Source of the DNA: Syntrophaceae bacterium UBA5764
Lineage (GTDB): Bacteria; Desulfobacterota; Syntrophia; Syntrophales; Smithellaceae
Assembly (NCBI GenBank): GCA_002418825.1
Contig: DIEW01000029.1
Span: 285-8,002 of the forward strand
Length of the DNA: 7,718 nucleotides
Direction of reading: 5' to 3'
Part shown: one piece after another, positions 5,558-7,718 of the stretch
How the letters are laid out: each line of letters opens with the position of its first letter
Position numbering within the stretch: the stretch's first letter is position 1
Translations under genes and position numbers: made by a program
Notes under the pieces: model-generated
Databases searched by the model: none
The model's input: only the letters and a program-made list of their open reading frames with translations
What the model was told of the DNA's origin: nothing

Positions 5558-6430
5558 ATGAAAATTTTCAGAAACAGTAGATTAATTATGCTATTGGTGG
5601 CGGCTGTTCTATTGGCGTTTTGCGCGCCTAATGCGGATGCCGCGGGAAAAAAACCTGAACTAAAAAATGTAATTCTGGCCACAACCACCAGCACGCAGGA
5701 TTCCGGGCTGCTTGATGTCCTGATCCCGATCTTCGAAAAAAAGACCGGTTATTTTGTTAAAACTATTGCCGTCGGTTCCGGCCAGGCTATGGCGATGGGG
5801 AAAAAAGGTGAAGCTGACGTCATGCTGGTACATTCACCGGAAGCGGAAATGGAGTTTGTAAAAGAGGGCTTTGGGGTCAACCGCCGCCTGGTGATGCATA
5901 ATGATTTTATCATCGTCGGCCCCGGTGCCGATCCGGCAAAAATCAAAGGCATGAAATCAGCAGCGGATGCGCTCAAGAAAATCGCCGCCGCTAACGCCTT
6001 ATTCATTTCGCGGGGCGATAATTCCGGCACGCACGCGAAAGAAAAGATACTGTGGAAACAGGCGAACATTACTCCCGCGGGCAAAAAATGGTATCAGGAA
6101 ACGGGTTTGGGCATGGGGCAGACGTTAAACGTCGCGTCAGAAAAAAATGGATACACGCTGGCTGATCGCGGCACGTATCTGGCTTTGAAGAAAAATCTTG
6201 TCCTGGATATCTTGGCGGAGGGCGATGCGATACTGTTAAACATTTATCATGTAATGGAAGTAAACAATGCGAAATGGCCCAAGGTGAACGCCGCCGGCGC
6301 GAAGGCATTTGCTGATTTTATGGTGTCAAAAGATACTCAAGAAATCATCAGAACTTTTGGCGTGGATAAATTCGGTTCGCCGCTGTTTTTCCCCGACGCG
6401 GGTAAAAAAGTGGAAGATCTGGGAAAATAG
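5558..6430 (+). CDS. tupA: Tungstate ABC transporter substrate-binding protein TupA
   Basis: This is the periplasmic receptor that captures tungstate with high affinity and delivers it to the TupBC transporter. It has 290 residues with a signal peptide ending near NADA (residue 28). The hallmark TTTS motif is intact (ATTTSTQDSGLLDVL, 41-55), as are GSGQAMAMGKKGEADVMLVHSP (73-94), NDFIIVGPGADP (115-126), SRGDNSGTH (151-159, with the oxyanion-contacting Arg152), GYTLADRGTYLAL (198-210) and FGSPLFFPD (272-280). Length and motif order match characterised TupA proteins. An AAAGGAG ribosome site (5544-5550) stands 7 bases before the ATG. It follows the divergent paralogue after 26 bases and precedes the permease by 9, so it lies inside one operon. 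Vanadate-binding VupA belongs to the same family, so the exact anion is inferred rather than seen. Confidence 0.92.
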   Translation: MKIFRNSRLIMLLVAAVLLAFCAPNADAAGKKPELKNVILATTTSTQDSGLLDVLIPIFEKKTGYFVKTIAVGSGQAMAMGKKGEADVMLVHSPEAEMEFVKEGFGVNRRLVMHNDFIIVGPGADPAKIKGMKSAADALKKIAAANALFISRGDNSGTHAKEKILWKQANITPAGKKWYQETGLGMGQTLNVASEKNGYTLADRGTYLALKKNLVLDILAEGDAILLNIYHVMEVNNAKWPKVNAAGAKAFADFMVSKDTQEIIRTFGVDKFGSPLFFPDAGKKVEDLGK

Positions 6431-6433
6431 AGG
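6429..6433 (+). promoter_or_regulatory. Ribosome binding site supporting the TTG start of tupB
   Basis: AGAGG overlaps the TAG stop of the preceding gene and lies 6 bases before the TTG at 6440-6442. No ATG lies near the expected N-terminus of the permease, so this site fixes the unusual start. Confidence 0.65.
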
Positions 6434-6439
6434 TATTAA

Positions 6440-7138
6440 TTGGAGTTAATTGTACAGGGAATTGTCAAGGCTTTTCATTTATTAATCAGTCTTGATCCCG
6501 AAGTAATCGGCATTACGTGGCTGTCTCTGAAAATATCGGGGACGGCCACTTTTATCAGTCTGTTTATCGGTGTTTCCATAGGCGTTGCCGTCGCGCTTAA
6601 CGATTTTTTCGGCAAACGTCTGGCTATCAGCATCATTAACACCGGCATGGGATTGCCGCCGGTGGTTGTCGGCCTTTTTGTGACTATTATGATCTGGCGC
6701 AGCGGGCCTTTTGGATTTTTAGAAATTCTTTACACTCCCACCGCGATGATTATCGCGCAGGCGATTATTGCCACGCCGATTGTTATGGGCATATCGCTGG
6801 CCGCTATTCAAAACCTGCCGCCGAATTTGCGATTACAGATTCTGTCTCTGGGCGCGAGCCGCCTGCAGATGGTTTGGGTCTTGATAAAAGAATCCCGTCT
6901 GCCGCTTTTGGCGGCGGTGATGGCTGGTTTCGGTGGCGTCATTTCTGAAATCGGCGCCTCCATCATGGTGGGTGGTAATATCAAAGGATATTCGCGTGTC
7001 TTGACTACCGCCACGGTTATGGAAACAGGAAAGGGTAATTTCGACCTGGCCATCGCTCTTGGTGTTATATTGTTGATTTTGGCCTTTACGATTAACTTCA
7101 TCCTCACGCAGATTCAGCAGAGGCAGCAGTCAAGATGA
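6440..7138 (+). CDS. tupB: Tungstate ABC transporter permease TupB
   Basis: This is the inner-membrane channel subunit, expected to act as a homodimer that accepts the anion from TupA-type receptors and couples to TupC. It has 232 residues, normal for TupB. Hydrophobic segments lie at about 35-55, 61-85, 101-122, 153-176 and 203-223. The cytoplasmic EAA-type coupling loop is at about 136-168 (LGASRLQMVWVLIKESRLPLL, then GFGG), followed by the family-typical SEIGASIMVGGNIKGYSRVLTTA (169-191). Initiation is at TTG, backed by an AGAGG site 6 bases upstream; the first ATG in frame would remove the first two membrane segments. The gene starts 9 bases after tupA and its stop overlaps the tupC start by 4 bases (ATGA), so the two are probably translationally coupled. 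Confidence 0.93.
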   Translation: MELIVQGIVKAFHLLISLDPEVIGITWLSLKISGTATFISLFIGVSIGVAVALNDFFGKRLAISIINTGMGLPPVVVGLFVTIMIWRSGPFGFLEILYTPTAMIIAQAIIATPIVMGISLAAIQNLPPNLRLQILSLGASRLQMVWVLIKESRLPLLAAVMAGFGGVISEIGASIMVGGNIKGYSRVLTTATVMETGKGNFDLAIALGVILLILAFTINFILTQIQQRQQSR

Positions 7139-7718
7139 AGCAATCACCTCTTTTATCCGTAGAAAATCTGGTGGTGAAACGCGGCAAGTTTACCGTGTTG
7201 AACGTTAATGAACTTAAAGTATTTCCCGGGCGGACACTGGCGCTTATCGGACCGAACGGCGCGGGAAAATCCACGCTTTTGCTGACTTTAGCCGGGCTTT
7301 TGCCAATAGAAAGCGGCAGGCTTTATTTTCAGGCGCGGCAAGTTAACAGCTCTTCAGATTTAGCGATGCTGAGACGCAATGTCGCAGTGGTTTTTCAGGA
7401 GCCGCTCTTATTGAATATGACTGTGGAAAAAAATGTTGCCGTGGGGCTTAAGTTCCGCAATCTGAGCAGCGCGGAGATAAAAAAGAGTGTTGACGAGGCG
7501 CTGGCATATTTCGGTATTGAACATCTGGCCAAACGCGCTGCCAAGACTCTTTCCGGCGGTGAGTCCAAGCGCGTGTCCCTGGCACGCGCCTTTGCCATCA
7601 AGCCGAAAATAATTTTTTTGGATGAGGCGTTTAATTCACTGGACCCGCCCACGCGCGAGGCGATTATCGATGATTTGCAGAATATTCTGGAAAAAACAAA
7701 AATTACCGCCGTGCTGGC
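7135..7718 (+). CDS. tupC: Tungstate ABC transporter ATP-binding protein TupC, C-terminus beyond window
   Basis: This is the cytoplasmic ATPase that powers tungstate import through TupB. ATG at 7135-7137 overlaps the tupB stop. The visible 194 residues contain Walker A GPNGAGKST (39-47), Q-loop VVFQEPLLL with Gln88, signature LSGGE (139-143) followed by SKRVSLARAF, Walker B KIIFLDE (158-164) and the D-loop SLD (168-170), then the DPPTRE stretch often seen in this family. The switch His and any C-terminal extension are cut off by the window edge. After the catalytic Glu164 the sequence reads DEAFNSLD rather than the commoner DEPF.xLD; this should not abolish activity, since the catalytic residues are intact. 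It is probably translationally coupled to tupB. Assignment to tungstate rather than another anion rests on the neighbouring TTTS-type TupA and TupB. Confidence 0.92.
   Translation, partial: MKQSPLLSVENLVVKRGKFTVLNVNELKVFPGRTLALIGPNGAGKSTLLLTLAGLLPIESGRLYFQARQVNSSSDLAMLRRNVAVVFQEPLLLNMTVEKNVAVGLKFRNLSSAEIKKSVDEALAYFGIEHLAKRAAKTLSGGESKRVSLARAFAIKPKIIFLDEAFNSLDPPTREAIIDDLQNILEKTKITAVL

Noticed and set aside
4674..6430. Recent duplication or assembly artefact of tupA
   Set aside because: The two genes differ throughout, including at the ligand motif, and are intact with separate ribosome sites, so they are old paralogues.
1..7718. Insertion sequence, prophage, CRISPR array, tRNA or attachment site
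   Set aside because: No transposase, integrase, regularly spaced repeats, cloverleaf-like sequence or flanking direct repeats were seen. The excisionase-type HTH belongs to a full-length regulator, not to a phage module.

Overview
The window holds two divergent gene clusters separated by an A+T-rich control region. The protein types suggest an anaerobic Gram-negative bacterium. The left cluster encodes a trans-envelope efflux system with an outer-membrane TolC-family channel, and the right cluster encodes a tungstate-type (Tup) ABC uptake system. Tungsten import is typical of anaerobes that use W-containing formate dehydrogenases or aldehyde:ferredoxin oxidoreductases. Together with the moderate G+C of the genes, a deltaproteobacterial (Desulfobacterota) or syntrophic anaerobe is my best guess. 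This is an inference, because no marker gene is present.

Left cluster (minus strand, 3279 down to 1): a small unrecognised Cys-containing protein (2953-3279), a TolC-family outer-membrane efflux protein (1629-2906), a MacA-like periplasmic adaptor (454-1629), and the N-terminal half of a MacB/LolD-type ABC ATPase cut by the window edge (1-452). The three efflux genes are packed with a 1-base overlap and a 1-base gap, so they form one operon. Their products should build an inner-membrane ABC pump, adaptor and outer-membrane channel assembly for export.

Centre (3280-3715): 436 bases with no convincing gene. It is very A+T-rich and carries several perfect inverted repeats. The one with the most G+C is CTGGGTA-ATAAA-TACCCAG at 3544-3562. 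Close to the right-hand gene are a sigma70-like promoter and a TATTAT/ATAATA dyad that overlaps its -10 region.

Right cluster (plus strand, 3716 to the edge): a one-component regulator joining an excisionase-type helix-turn-helix to a cytoplasmic periplasmic-binding-protein-like sensor domain; two tandem TupA-family binding proteins; the permease TupB (TTG start); and the ATPase TupC (4-base overlap, truncated by the edge). The second binding protein keeps the canonical TTTS oxyanion motif. The first has lost it (SSTIGPIDSG instead) but keeps SRGDxSGTH. The simplest reading is an oxyanion-responsive operon in which two receptors of possibly different specificity feed one TupBC transporter, under a regulator whose sensor domain is itself a binding-protein fold. 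The most unusual parts of the window are the divergent TupA paralogue, this regulator, and the palindrome-rich divergent control region.
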